Of a DNA stretch of 32,747 nucleotides, positions 1-7,598 are shown in pieces. The DNA lies in the NCBI GenBank assembly GCA_017475185.1, contig JAFVGB010000030.1, positions 1 through 32,747 of the forward strand, in the 5' to 3' direction. This stretch comes from Clostridia bacterium. Its GTDB lineage: Bacteria; Bacillota_A; Clostridia; TANB77; CAG-508. The position numbers and the translations under genes were made by a program. The notes beneath the pieces were generated by a model. That model was not told the origin of the DNA and did not search any database. It saw nothing but the letters and a program-made list of their open reading frames with translations. Positions within the stretch are counted from its first letter, which is position 1. The number at the start of each line of letters is the position of its first letter.

Positions 1-69
1 GTCGTTGTGCTTGTTGTCGTTGTGGTTGTTGTCGTGGTAGTTGTGCTTGTGCTTGTCGTAGATGTCGTG
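1..69 (-). repeat. Thr/Ser-codon low-complexity repeat (dockerin linker)
   Basis: On the minus strand this is a run of ACN and AGC triplets encoding Thr with occasional Ser, the flexible linker after the dockerin. Such tracts vary in length by slippage. It continues beyond the window edge. Confidence 0.85.
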
Positions 70-458
70 GTAATCGGCTTCTGCTCCTTGTAAGACTCAG
101 GCAGCTCTGAAATTATTCCAAGCTGATACTTCTGAATAGAAAGAGCATCCATTGCTGTTATACCGTCGCCATTACAGTAAACGTCAGCATTCTTTGCGCC
201 ACGTGTTGTTAATCCGTCCTTCTGACCTAATCCATATTTATCAGGATTGCTTATAGACTGCATGATCAGAACAACGTCTGCTGTTTCAGCAGGTGTACCA
301 TTGTCGTTTGCATCACCCCATACAGGCTCCGCAGCTTCATTTGATGTTGCAGCAGCTACTGCCTCAATAGCTCCACAAACTCCTGTCATAGCACATGAGA
401 TAATCATAAGAAAACTCATAGCCATTGCCATTACTCTTTTCCGAAACCGTGTCATCAT
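1..458 (-). CDS. Dockerin-containing secreted protein, N-terminal part (runs off left edge)
   Basis: The first 152 codons are visible. Residues 1-36 form a signal peptide: a basic start (MMTRFRKR), then a hydrophobic stretch ending near an AVAA site. Residues about 47-117 are a type I dockerin with two calcium-loop repeats, GDANDNG...ADVVLIMQSI and DVYCNGDGITAMDALSIQKY. From about residue 129 a Thr/Ser linker runs off the edge, so the catalytic or binding part is outside the window. A dockerin docks a secreted protein onto cohesins of a scaffold or cell surface. An N-terminal dockerin followed by a poly-Thr linker is a style I associate with Ruminococcus. The start follows GGAGG with a 7-nt gap; the next codon, at 455, is also ATG. 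Base composition is visibly GC-richer than the genes to the right, suggesting transfer. No cohesin or scaffoldin is seen here. Confidence 0.85.
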   Translation of the reverse strand, partial: MMTRFRKRVMAMAMSFLMIISCAMTGVCGAIEAVAAATSNEAAEPVWGDANDNGTPAETADVVLIMQSISNPDKYGLGQKDGLTTRGAKNADVYCNGDGITAMDALSIQKYQLGIISELPESYKEQKPITTTSTTSTSTTTTTTTTTTTSTT

Positions 459-520
459 AGTGATTCCTCCTTTATTTAATTTTGAATGTTCGGAATGGTG
501 TATTTAACACCTATACATAT

Positions 521-549
521 ATTATACCATATTTTTTTAATTTTGCCAA
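521..549 (-). promoter_or_regulatory. Sigma-A-type promoter of the dockerin gene
   Basis: The minus strand reads TTGGCA, a 17-nt spacer, then TATAAT. It lies about 65 nt upstream of the dockerin start codon. The -10 is perfect and the -35 has two mismatches to consensus. Confidence 0.75.
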
Positions 550-643
550 ATTTTAGAAATTATTTTAGAGATTTTCAAGATGAATAGAACACCCAATCAT
601 TACATAATTCAACATTCTCCAATATTTTTAGCATAAAAAAAAT

Positions 644-683
644 GGAAATAAGAACCGTCCCCATTTCCGACGTTCTCATTTCC
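644..683 (-). terminator. Degenerate GGGGACGGTTC palindrome, probable terminator
   Basis: The arms GGAAATAAGAAC (644-655) and GTTCTCATTTCC (672-683) pair with one mismatch, and the core AGAACCGTCCCCATTTCC is kept at 651-668. On the minus strand the hairpin ends 8 nt after the stop codon of the gene at 692 and is followed by eight T residues. This is a family palindrome turned into a plausible rho-independent terminator. Confidence 0.65.
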
Positions 684-691
684 AGAAAATA

Positions 692-1366
692 TTATTCTTG
701 AACTAATTCAACTCCTTGTGGTAGGCTTTCAATTTGGAATAAGTCTTTCCACATATCATTTGTTGTTTGTGCATATTCTAATATTACTCTTACATTTGTT
801 CTTACAGGATTTTCAGCTAATTCACTTGGAAGTTCTGAAACTTGCCAACTAATGTCCATGTCTGAAGTGTTTTCTCCTCCTTCAAGAATATTTTTATAGT
901 ACCAGTACTCTCCAGATTTTACCCAATCATTTCCGCTTACTGAAACTACTATATTTTCTTGTGCAACAGGTGCAACTCTCCATTCTCCACTTCCATCAGC
1001 TGCTGTATTAAATTCTATTATTGGAATTAATCTAACACGTACATATGCATTCATATCTCCAACTGATTTACCATAGATCTTTTTAGTTTTTCTTGTGATA
1101 CCAAATTCGTCATATGTTTCTTCACCATCACCTGTTGTAACTGTATCACCTGGTTTAGGCCAGTCTTCAACTAAATCAACTTTTATTGTACCAATTTTGG
1201 TTGAAGTTTCATCATTTTTGGTATGTGAAAATAATGCATATCCTATTGGAATAAGAATAACTAAAAGTGCTAATAGTACCATAACGATTATCATTTTTTT
1301 ATTTGAAAATATATTTTTTATTTTTGTTTTTGAACTATTTTCACCATTTACGTTAATTTCACTCAT
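692..1366 (-). CDS. TasA/camelysin-like SipW-dependent surface protein
   Basis: 224 aa. A basic cytoplasmic start is followed by one hydrophobic segment (about 25-45, ending PIGYALFSHT) and then KIGTIKVDLVEDW. This 'GYAxF...(N)KIGTI.V.L' pattern is typical of proteins processed by SipW-type signal peptidases (TasA, camelysin, BsaA-like). The rest is a beta-rich extracellular domain ('AYVRVRLIPIIEF', 'GEYWYYKNIL', 'VRVILEYAQ') matching family members that have an 'aYvRv.v...' strand. Likely role: a matrix-fibre or surface protein. An AAAGGAG site precedes the start by 8 nt. It lies 97 nt behind the related gene at 1464 and is probably co-transcribed with it. No sipW peptidase is present in the window, so processing is inferred. 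Confidence 0.7.
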   Translation of the reverse strand: MSEINVNGENSSKTKIKNIFSNKKMIIVMVLLALLVILIPIGYALFSHTKNDETSTKIGTIKVDLVEDWPKPGDTVTTGDGEETYDEFGITRKTKKIYGKSVGDMNAYVRVRLIPIIEFNTAADGSGEWRVAPVAQENIVVSVSGNDWVKSGEYWYYKNILEGGENTSDMDISWQVSELPSELAENPVRTNVRVILEYAQTTNDMWKDLFQIESLPQGVELVQE

Positions 1367-1463
1367 CTTTTTTTCTCCTTTCCTTTGTTTTTTACATTTT
1401 AAACATTTAACTTTAAAACGATTTTCTTATGTAATAATTACATTATAACTTTATTATTTATTT

Positions 1464-2192
1464 TTAAGGAATTTCTTGAACATCTACTACTGTCCAATTT
1501 TCACTACCATCTTCTGTATATTGCATAGCTTCTGTTGTAACTTTAATAGATAATTGTTTTCCTTGGAATAAATAACTTGTTTGTGGACTTAAAATTAATC
1601 TGTAAGCTATTTCATCAACTGTTTTACTTGTATCATCAGTTGCTCTATTTGCATCTAATATTGCTTCATTTGATGTGTTGTAGTTAACTTCTTTACTTAC
1701 TTCTTTTCCATCTGTTCCGTTTAATGTATCACCAACAAATTGATATTTTATTCCGTATTTTGTAACACCAGATTCAGTTTTGCTTACATTTTCTGTCTCA
1801 ATTTGATATTCTGGTTCACTTTTAGCAAAATCTTCTAAAATTGCTTCTTTGCTCATATTTGCAGGATACATAGCAAGTAAATTATTTGCACTTGCATCAG
1901 TTGCTTCTTTCCAATATATTTCTAATGTATGTCTTGTTAGTACTCCAGAAGTTCCTATATTACTTGTAGTCCATGATAATGTATCAATATCTGCAGGTTC
2001 AATAATTGTTGCTGTTTCGCCATTAGATTTTTTTAAAGATAAATTTAAATTTTCTATACGAACACTACCTACCTTAATTTTGTTGATTTTTTGAACACTA
2101 TCACCAAAAAAAGCATATACTATTCCCATTATGACGAAGGCAACTACTACTATTGACGAAATTATAATAATTCTCTTTTTTCTAGTCATCAT
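1464..2192 (-). CDS. TasA/camelysin-like SipW-dependent surface protein
   Basis: 242 aa. MMTRKKR precedes a hydrophobic helix at about 8-29 (GIVYAFFGDSVQ), followed by INKIKVGSVRIENLNLSL. This is the same arrangement as the downstream gene: a '(A/G)xYAFF' end to the membrane segment, then 'KVGSV'. The extracellular part is beta-rich and polar with no catalytic motif I recognise; 'SWTTSNIGTSGVLTRHTLEIYWK' resembles the 'N.G.....R' strand of TasA-family proteins. It is probably the first gene of a two-gene unit driven by the promoter at 2231-2259. The start is chosen because AAGGAG lies just upstream; a second ATG follows directly. Weaker than its partner as a family match, but the paired arrangement supports it. 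Confidence 0.6.
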   Translation of the reverse strand: MMTRKKRIIIISSIVVVAFVIMGIVYAFFGDSVQKINKIKVGSVRIENLNLSLKKSNGETATIIEPADIDTLSWTTSNIGTSGVLTRHTLEIYWKEATDASANNLLAMYPANMSKEAILEDFAKSEPEYQIETENVSKTESGVTKYGIKYQFVGDTLNGTDGKEVSKEVNYNTSNEAILDANRATDDTSKTVDEIAYRLILSPQTSYLFQGKQLSIKVTTEAMQYTEDGSENWTVVDVQEIP

Positions 2193-2230
2193 AACATCCT
2201 TCTCCTTTTCATTTGTTTTTATACAAATTT

Positions 2231-2259
2231 ATTATAATATAGTTGCTTTTTTTATGCAA
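2231..2259 (-). promoter_or_regulatory. Promoter of the TasA-like gene pair
   Basis: The minus strand reads TTGCAT, 17 nt, TATAAT, about 38 nt upstream of the ATG at 2192. Confidence 0.65.
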
Positions 2260-2271
2260 GATTTTTTCAAA

Positions 2272-2311
2272 AAAAAACGGAAATGGGGACTGTTCTTATT
2301 TCCGTTTTTTT
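2272..2311. terminator. Repeat-derived bidirectional hairpin with A/T tails
   Basis: CGGAAAT and ATTTCCG arms are flanked by runs of A and T, and GGAAATGGGGACTGTTCT lies within. It is a variant of the palindromic family, with T in place of G in GGACGGTT. On either strand the stem ends in a T-run, so it can work as a terminator between the gene at 2454 and the TasA-like pair. Confidence 0.6.
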
Positions 2312-2394
2312 ATTTAAAAAATGTCAGAAATTGTTTATTTTAGTCACAGCACTTTTTTATGACTTTAAACTTTTTGAAATAGCATTAATCAAAT

Positions 2395-2434
2395 AAAACC
2401 TAAAAACTAAATATATATCTAGTTTTTAGGTTTT
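2395..2434. terminator. Rho-independent terminator of the AI-2E-family gene
   Basis: AAAACCTAAAAACT pairs with AGTTTTTAGGTTTT around an AT-rich loop, 20 nt after the stop codon of the minus-strand gene at 2454. Confidence 0.7.
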
Positions 2435-2453
2435 ATAATACTATTCATTATTT

Positions 2454-3593
2454 TTACTCTTCTAATTTTACATCTTTTCGTGCATTTCTAAATTCTATAA
2501 AATCTCCTATTAACACTTTTATTACAGCAACTACTGGTACTGCTAAGAACATTCCTAACACTCCAAAATATGCGCCTCCAATTGTAACTGCAAATATTAC
2601 TAATAGCGGACTTATTTTTAATGATTCGCCAACTATTTTTGGATTGATTATATTAGCGTCAATTTGTTGTAGAATTGTAACAATTACAATCATCCAAGCT
2701 GCTTGTGAAAATCCACCTGTGATAAATGTAATTATAGCGGCAATAATTACTGCTATTATTGCACCAAAATACGGAATCATATTAAATATTCCTATCATAA
2801 TTCCTAACAATATAGCATATTTTACTCCTAATATCTTCATAGCAATTGAGGCTAGAATTCCAACAACAATAGCATCTAACAATTGGCTTGCTAAGAATTT
2901 AAGGAATATTTCATTTGTATTATGAAAATATTTTGCAACATTTTTGCATACATTTTCTTCAAATATAGCATTTGATAGTTTTCTTAAAAATTTTAAAATT
3001 TCTCCTCTTTCTAATAATAAATATGCAGATACTATTATTGAAACAAAGAAATTGAATATTCCAGCAGCAACACTTAATGCTCCTTGTGCATATTCTGTTA
3101 ATTTTTGTACATTAACATATTCAGATATATTAACTGAACCAAGTTGACTTACTGCATTTGTTACTGCTTCACTTCTTAAAATAGAATCATCAGGTAAGCT
3201 ATTTATTTTATCATTTATAATATTATAATAATCTTGAAAATGATTTACAAAATCAATTATACTTGCTGATACTATTGGTATTAAGTAATTAATTATTAAA
3301 ACTAAAATTAATAATGCTATTATATATACAATTATAACAGAAATGCTTCTAGCTTTATTTTGCAAAAATTTTAATTTTTTTGCTTTTTGCAATAATCTTT
3401 CTACATTTCTTGCAGGTGTATATAAAATGTATGCTATTATTATTCCTATTATAAATGGCATTACTATATGTAGAAAATTTTTAAACCAATTTCCTATATC
3501 ATTGAAATTGTCTAATGTTTTATATATAAGAATTATCGCAGTTGCAAATGTGAACCAGTAAAACCATTTAGTCCATACTTTTTTCTCCTTCAT
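2454..3593 (-). CDS. AI-2E family transporter (UPF0118)
   Basis: 379 aa, a usual length for this family. Several hydrophobic segments are visible: WFYWFTFATAIILIYKTL and IVMPFIIGIIIAYILYTPA near the N-terminus, a helix at about 85-115, a long polar region, then a C-terminal cluster. That cluster contains family-typical strings: 'LLDAIVVGILASIAMKILGVKYAILLG' followed by 'FNMIPYFGAIIAVI', and 'QQIDANIINPKIVG'. The family exports or exchanges small solutes or ions; the autoinducer-2 role is known for only some members, so the substrate is not assigned. It is transcribed alone, with a terminator at 2395. An AGGAG site lies 9 nt before the ATG. Confidence 0.92.
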   Translation of the reverse strand: MKEKKVWTKWFYWFTFATAIILIYKTLDNFNDIGNWFKNFLHIVMPFIIGIIIAYILYTPARNVERLLQKAKKLKFLQNKARSISVIIVYIIALLILVLIINYLIPIVSASIIDFVNHFQDYYNIINDKINSLPDDSILRSEAVTNAVSQLGSVNISEYVNVQKLTEYAQGALSVAAGIFNFFVSIIVSAYLLLERGEILKFLRKLSNAIFEENVCKNVAKYFHNTNEIFLKFLASQLLDAIVVGILASIAMKILGVKYAILLGIMIGIFNMIPYFGAIIAVIIAAIITFITGGFSQAAWMIVIVTILQQIDANIINPKIVGESLKISPLLVIFAVTIGGAYFGVLGMFLAVPVVAVIKVLIGDFIEFRNARKDVKLEE

Positions 3594-3682
3594 ATATTCA
3601 CTCTCCTTTATGGTAATTTTTACCTATCTATTCTATTGTAACACATATTTGAAAAAAAAGCTAGTTTTGTTGTTGAAAATAA

Positions 3683-3725
3683 GGAAATGGGGACGGTTCT
3701 GTTTTCCGGAACCGTCCCCATTTCC
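3683..3725. repeat. GGGGACGGTTC palindrome, near-perfect copy
   Basis: GGAAATGGGGACGGTTCT (3683-3700) pairs with GGAACCGTCCCCATTTCC (3708-3725), an 18-bp stem with one G-U pair and a 7-nt loop. It lies upstream of the AI-2E-family gene and downstream of the 3D-domain gene. There is no strong T-run, so it is not an obvious terminator by itself. Confidence 0.85.
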
Positions 3726-3739
3726 CAATAATTAAAAAA

Positions 3740-3765
3740 GAAGTCTAGAACTATTTCCAGACTTC
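3740..3765 (-). terminator. Rho-independent terminator of the G5/3D gene
   Basis: On the minus strand GAAGTCTGGAA / TTCTAGACTTC form a stem with one mismatch, followed by TTTTTTAATT. It lies about 35 nt after the stop codon at 3800. Confidence 0.75.
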
Positions 3766-3799
3766 ATTGTCTTAATTTTTTTATATTTCACATAACAAA

Positions 3800-4846
3800 T
3801 TAAGGTAAATATACATAACATTGAAGATTTCTTCTACCAAATTTTATACATTCATTATATGTGTTCATATAAACGTCTAATTTGTTATTTGATATAGCTC
3901 CACCTCTATCTTGAACTACGAACCATCCACCATTTGGCTTATTAGCAAAATATGGAATATAAATTATAGTTCCTAAAGGGTAACCTTTTCCGGCTGCTAC
4001 TGTACACCATCCTGTTGCACGTGCTCCAGAGGCTGTAATACCGTAACCTTTTGAACCTGGTGCTTTACCACATGTTGATGCAGTATATGCAGATGCATTT
4101 AAATTAACAACTGAAGGTGTTTTTCCTGCAACTCTTGCTGCTAATGTATTTCCATTATTACTTGCAGTTTGTGCTGCTGCTTGTGCAGAAGCTGCTTGGC
4201 TAGCACTTGCTGCTCTATTTACTGTTGATCTTGATACTACTTCATTATCTCTTATTTCAACCATTTTCTTAACTGGTTCTTTAATAATTTCAGTAGATAT
4301 CTCTGTTTTTGATACTTCTACGTCATTTTGATATTTTACTTTATAAGTAGTTTTTTTAACTCCGTCTACACCATTTTGTGTAACGACTTCTTTTTTATTA
4401 CCATTTCCAGTTGAAACATCTTTTGTTTCTGTTTCATATGGAATTGTAGATTCTTCAACAACTAATTTTTGAGCTATGTTATCATAGTTTTCTTTTAATA
4501 AGTTTTCAATTGTAACATCATTTGAAGTTACGACAGCTTCAGTTACTTTTACTGTTTGAACTTCGTCTGTTGTAATTCTTATTGTCTTGTTATCTGATAT
4601 ATTACTATCTAACCCTGGTATTACATTTTCTTCTGGTAGTAGGATAATATGATTATCATTTAATATATCTGAAACTTTCTCTTTTGTAGTTAAAACATCC
4701 ATTTCATATCCATTTGAAAGAATAATTTTAACATTGTTTACTTTTGAATTTACGGCCATAACGCTTATTCCCATAAATAGTAATAAAGCGATACTTACGG
4801 ATATAACCTTTTTCAAGGATATCGAAGCCTTATCATCTTTTTTCAT
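3800..4846 (-). CDS. YabE-like secreted cell-wall protein: DUF348, G5 and 3D domains
   Basis: 348 aa. An N-terminal signal/anchor at 12-32 is followed by a DUF348-type ubiquitin-like repeat (about 36-90: VKIILSNGYEMDVLTTKEKV). Next comes a G5 domain (about 127-200, ending VKKMVEIRDNEVV), an Ala/Gln-rich linker (211-240), and a C-terminal 3D domain (248-348). The 3D part shows NASAYTAS, GITASG, PLGTIIYIP, VVQDRGGAI (Asp313) and NKLDVYM (Asp324). The fold is that of lytic transglycosylases of the MltA/Sps/resuscitation-factor type, so a peptidoglycan-cleaving role in growth or germination is likely. The usual first Asp of the '3D' trio (VA.D...PLGT) appears to be replaced: the sequence reads TVAAGKGYPLGT. 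An AGGAGG site and a perfect promoter (4883-4911) precede it. Confidence 0.9.
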   Translation of the reverse strand: MKKDDKASISLKKVISVSIALLLFMGISVMAVNSKVNNVKIILSNGYEMDVLTTKEKVSDILNDNHIILLPEENVIPGLDSNISDNKTIRITTDEVQTVKVTEAVVTSNDVTIENLLKENYDNIAQKLVVEESTIPYETETKDVSTGNGNKKEVVTQNGVDGVKKTTYKVKYQNDVEVSKTEISTEIIKEPVKKMVEIRDNEVVSRSTVNRAASASQAASAQAAAQTASNNGNTLAARVAGKTPSVVNLNASAYTASTCGKAPGSKGYGITASGARATGWCTVAAGKGYPLGTIIYIPYFANKPNGGWFVVQDRGGAISNNKLDVYMNTYNECIKFGRRNLQCYVYLP

Positions 4847-4882
4847 AAGATATTTGTCCCTCCTTTAACTAAGACATTTATC

Positions 4883-4911
4883 ATTATAACATGATTGTAA
4901 TATTTTGTCAA
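4883..4911 (-). promoter_or_regulatory. Perfect consensus promoter of the G5/3D gene
   Basis: The minus strand reads TTGACA, a 17-nt spacer, then TATAAT, with no mismatches. It ends 36 nt upstream of the ATG at 4846. Strong vegetative expression is expected. Confidence 0.9.
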
Positions 4912-5091
4912 ATTTACCATACTATATTATATGCTTGTCTTTATAAAAATATTACGGAAATGTTACAATTTTTACACATCCTTCGCTAAAAAAGTGAAAA
5001 ACCGGAAATGCGTACTTCCCTTAATTTTTCTTTCTTTGATTTGTATTATATCATTAAATTTTTTTTATGGGAATATATTTTTTAAATTTTT

Positions 5092-6075
5092 TTATTTTTC
5101 TAAATCATCATTATCATCTGGAAAATCTCTTCTTTGTACAGCATCAATAACTGCCTTAAATTCGCTTATTATTGTATCATATTTATTGAATTCAAATGCC
5201 TTATCTTCAACTGCTGCTTCACAATCTGCAATTATTCTTTCTTTTGCTTTTCCATCAATTACAGTTCCATTAATTATAAGCTGATATCCCTTGTAATATC
5301 CCTCTAAAGCTTCAGTATATTCTTTTGTTGCTTCTTCATAATCATCAGTAATTTCTTTTTTTGTTTTTAAGTAATACTTTTCATAATCTTGTATTCTGTT
5401 ATTCTCAAATATATTTGATAATCCGTATTTTTCATTTTCTTCTATTTGTTTCAATTCATAATCAAATTTTTTATTATAATCTTCTTCAGTATCAGGAATT
5501 AAATCTTCTTCATAGTCTTCTTCATAATCTTCATAATATTCGTTATCATAATCTTCTCCATAACCAAACGCATCTTTTATTATATCATCTTCCAATTTGG
5601 ACAATCCTTCTGCAATTTCACTAATTTCAAGTTTTGTAGTTGGAATATCATCCATATCTTCTCTATCTACAAAAACTTCATCAGCATAACCTTCAACTTC
5701 TTTCCAACTATGATTTAAAACATCTAAATTATTGCAAACAAATTGGCTTTTTCCATCTGTTCTTATAGCACGAACAAGTTTTGTATAATTATCTCTTTCG
5801 ATAAAAGAATAAAAGCATTTTTCATCTTCGTCTTCAATCAAAATTTGTTGTACAGTTGTGTTTTTATTAATATATTTTTTTACTTTTATGATTGATATTT
5901 CACTTATATTATCTTTTATATAGTAATTATTTGGGCTTAATTTGGCTTGAAAATCTATATTATTATCTCTATCAATTATATAGAATTTATCATTTTTATA
6001 TCCATAAATGTCCATTTTTCCTTCTTCAACTAAATCAATTATTTCTTTCATTATATCTATTAATACAGCTTCCAT
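5092..6075 (-). CDS. Acidic protein of unknown function
   Basis: 327 aa; I do not recognise the family. There is no signal peptide or membrane segment, so it is probably cytoplasmic. The first ~110 residues look like a compact alpha/beta domain that starts MEAVLIDIMKEIIDLVEEG. The centre (about 170-195) is a very acidic Tyr/Asp/Glu tract (YEDYEEDYEEDL). The C-terminal third is charged and predicted helical, with possible coiled coil. It is divergent from acpS, with facing promoters about 45 nt apart; the promoter at 6107-6135 serves this gene. The ribosome site (AAAGGG) is weak. The position beside acpS says nothing firm about function. Confidence 0.75.
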   Translation of the reverse strand: MEAVLIDIMKEIIDLVEEGKMDIYGYKNDKFYIIDRDNNIDFQAKLSPNNYYIKDNISEISIIKVKKYINKNTTVQQILIEDEDEKCFYSFIERDNYTKLVRAIRTDGKSQFVCNNLDVLNHSWKEVEGYADEVFVDREDMDDIPTTKLEISEIAEGLSKLEDDIIKDAFGYGEDYDNEYYEDYEEDYEEDLIPDTEEDYNKKFDYELKQIEENEKYGLSNIFENNRIQDYEKYYLKTKKEITDDYEEATKEYTEALEGYYKGYQLIINGTVIDGKAKERIIADCEAAVEDKAFEFNKYDTIISEFKAVIDAVQRRDFPDDNDDLEK

Positions 6076-6106
6076 AAATTATACATCCCTTTTTATTTTT
6101 TGCATT

Positions 6107-6135
6107 ATTATATCATGTTTTTACTGTAAACTCAA
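6107..6135 (-). promoter_or_regulatory. Promoter of the acidic-protein gene
   Basis: The minus strand reads TTGAGT, 17 nt, TATAAT. It is one half of a divergent promoter pair. Confidence 0.75.
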
Positions 6136-6178
6136 CAATTTTTGAAATGACATTTTAATTCTGTCTCATTTAATTTTC

Positions 6179-6207
6179 TTGAACAATTCAGAAATTTATT
6201 GTATAAT
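6179..6207 (+). promoter_or_regulatory. Promoter of acpS-tatD
   Basis: TTGAAC at 6179-6184, a 17-nt spacer, then TATAAT at 6202-6207. It leaves a leader of roughly 70 nt before the acpS ATG. It faces away from the minus-strand promoter at 6107-6135. Confidence 0.8.
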
Positions 6208-6283
6208 ACATTTTAAAGTAGTTTATAGGTTTATTGGCAAAGCCTTTATAAAAGCCAAAATATCTGTATAAGGATTGACTAAA

Positions 6284-6670
6284 ATGACTGTTAGAACTGG
6301 AATTGATATTATAGAAGTGCCTAGAATTAAGGAAAATATTGAAAAATTCGGAGCTTCTTTTTTAAACCGAATTTACACAAATAATGAAATTGAATATTGT
6401 GAATCTAAAAATATTGTAAAATATCAATCATATGCTGGAAGGTTTGCAGCAAAAGAAGCTATTTTCAAGTGTGTTTCACAATGTCTGGATAATAAATTTG
6501 ATATTGAATGGAAAGATATTGAAATTTTAAATGATAAAAATGGCAGACCATTTGTTAATTTTTATGGTACTATTGCGGAAAAATTAAAAAATAATTATGA
6601 AATTGATGTTAGCATTTCACATATAGCTGATTATGCAATTGCTAATACTATAATTAAAATGGAGGAATAA
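6284..6670 (+). CDS. acpS: Holo-[acyl-carrier-protein] synthase
   Basis: 128 aa, the usual family length. The enzyme transfers 4'-phosphopantetheine from CoA to the active-site serine of acyl carrier protein, activating fatty-acid synthesis in the cytoplasm. Motifs seen: TGIDIIEVPRI with the metal-binding Asp8, RFAAKEAIFK with Glu58, KNGRPFV, and DVSISHIADYAIA near the C-terminus. An in-frame TTG at 6275 overlaps the AAGGA ribosome site, so the ATG at 6284 is the better start. tatD follows after 3 nt, its GGAGG lying inside the last codons of acpS, so the two genes are co-transcribed from 6179-6207. Confidence 0.93.
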   Translation: MTVRTGIDIIEVPRIKENIEKFGASFLNRIYTNNEIEYCESKNIVKYQSYAGRFAAKEAIFKCVSQCLDNKFDIEWKDIEILNDKNGRPFVNFYGTIAEKLKNNYEIDVSISHIADYAIANTIIKMEE

Positions 6671-6673
6671 TAC

Positions 6674-7529
6674 ATGGAATTATTTGATAATCATGCTCAT
6701 TATAATGACGAAAAATTTGAAAATGATAGAGACGATATTATTAAACAAATTTATAATTCAGGGGTTACAAAGTTTATGTGTGCTGGTTATAGTCTTGAAT
6801 CTTCAAAAAAAGCATTAGAAATTGCTGAAAATTATGACTTTATTTATACAACCGCTGGAATATCTCCAAATGATATTCCAGGGAGTTTTCCAGGTGAAAT
6901 TGAAGATGAAAATATAGAACGGTAAAACAGCTGAAGAAATAGAAGAATTATTCACAAATAGTTTGAAAATTGTGGATAACCAATTATCTGAAATTGAAAA
7001 AATTGCGCAAAATGACAAAGTAGTTGCAATTGGTGAAATAGGTTTAGACTACCACTGGAACAAACTAAACAAAGATTTACAAAAAAAAGTTTTTATTAAA
7101 CAAATTGAACTTGCAAATAAACTTAATTTACCAATTGTAATTCACACAAGAGAAGCTGTAATGGATACTTTGGATATTTTAAAGAATGTATGTCCTACAA
7201 CTAAACCTGGCGTTTTTCATTGTTGTCCTCTAAATGTAGAACTTGTTAAAGAAGCTTTAAAGTTAGGATTTTATATATCGTTTGCTGGTCCAGTTACATT
7301 CAAAAATTCTAAAAATGCTGAAGAAATTGTAAAAATGGTACCATTAGATCGTATGTTAATAGAAACAGATAGTCCATATTTAGCCCCTGAGCCTGTTAGA
7401 GGCAGCCGAAATGATTCAAGAAATGTTCGTTATATTGCAGAAAAAATTGCAGAGTTTAAAGGTGTTGATGTTGAAGTTATTGCTGAGGCTACCTATAAAA
7501 ATGCGTTGGATGTTTTTAAAATCAACTGA
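6674..7529 (+). pseudogene. tatD: TatD family hydrolase with a +1 frameshift
   Basis: The reading frame opens at 6674 (MELFDNHAHYND, with the metal-binding HxH at residues 7 and 9) and stops at 6923-6925. The matching frame continues one base over (TAEEIEELF from about 6928) to a stop at 7527-7529. In total 856 nt, i.e. 285 codons plus one extra base near 6920. Downstream motifs are intact: AIGEIGLDYHW (metal Glu), LPIVIHTREA, GVFHCC, and LIETDSPYLAPEPVRG with the catalytic Asp. The family comprises metal-dependent DNases/deoxyribonucleases. The extra base may be a real mutation, a sequencing or assembly error, or (least likely) recoding at CGG-TAA. An internal ATG at 6963 would give only a 188-aa protein lacking the HxH motif. 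GISPND replaces the more usual GxHP. Confidence 0.85.
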
Positions 7530-7530
7530 C

Positions 7531-7585
7531 AAAAGGGACGGTTCTAAATGGCAATCTCAGATTGCCATTTAGAACCGTCCCTTTT
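7531..7585. terminator. Long perfect hairpin with GGGACGGTTC core between convergent genes
   Basis: A 25-nt left arm (7531-7555) is perfectly complementary to 7561-7585 around the loop CTCAG. The outer part carries AAAAGGGACGGTTCT, related to the palindromic family; the inner part is AAATGGCAAT. It begins 1 nt after the tatD stop. The A/T ends and central position between convergent genes fit a bidirectional terminator; T-rich sequence follows on both strands. Confidence 0.8.
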
Positions 7586-7598
7586 TGGCATTTTTTTA

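Noticed and set aside
2454..3593. Assigning autoinducer-2 export to the AI-2E-family protein
   Set aside because: The family name covers transporters with other substrates, and no quorum-sensing genes are nearby.
5040..5073. Second promoter for the G5/3D gene (TATAAT at 5045-5050)
   Set aside because: The -10 is perfect but the -35 position (TTCCCA) is poor, and a perfect promoter lies closer to the gene.
4931..5284. Plus-strand 117-codon frame overlapping the acidic-protein gene
   Set aside because: Phe/Ser-rich shadow of the minus-strand gene with no ribosome site; the minus-strand frame is much longer and has a promoter.
6963..7529. Separate 188-aa TatD-like gene starting at the internal ATG
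   Set aside because: The matching frame extends upstream to about 6928 and joins the first half once one base is removed; no ribosome site precedes the internal ATG and the HxH motif would be lost.
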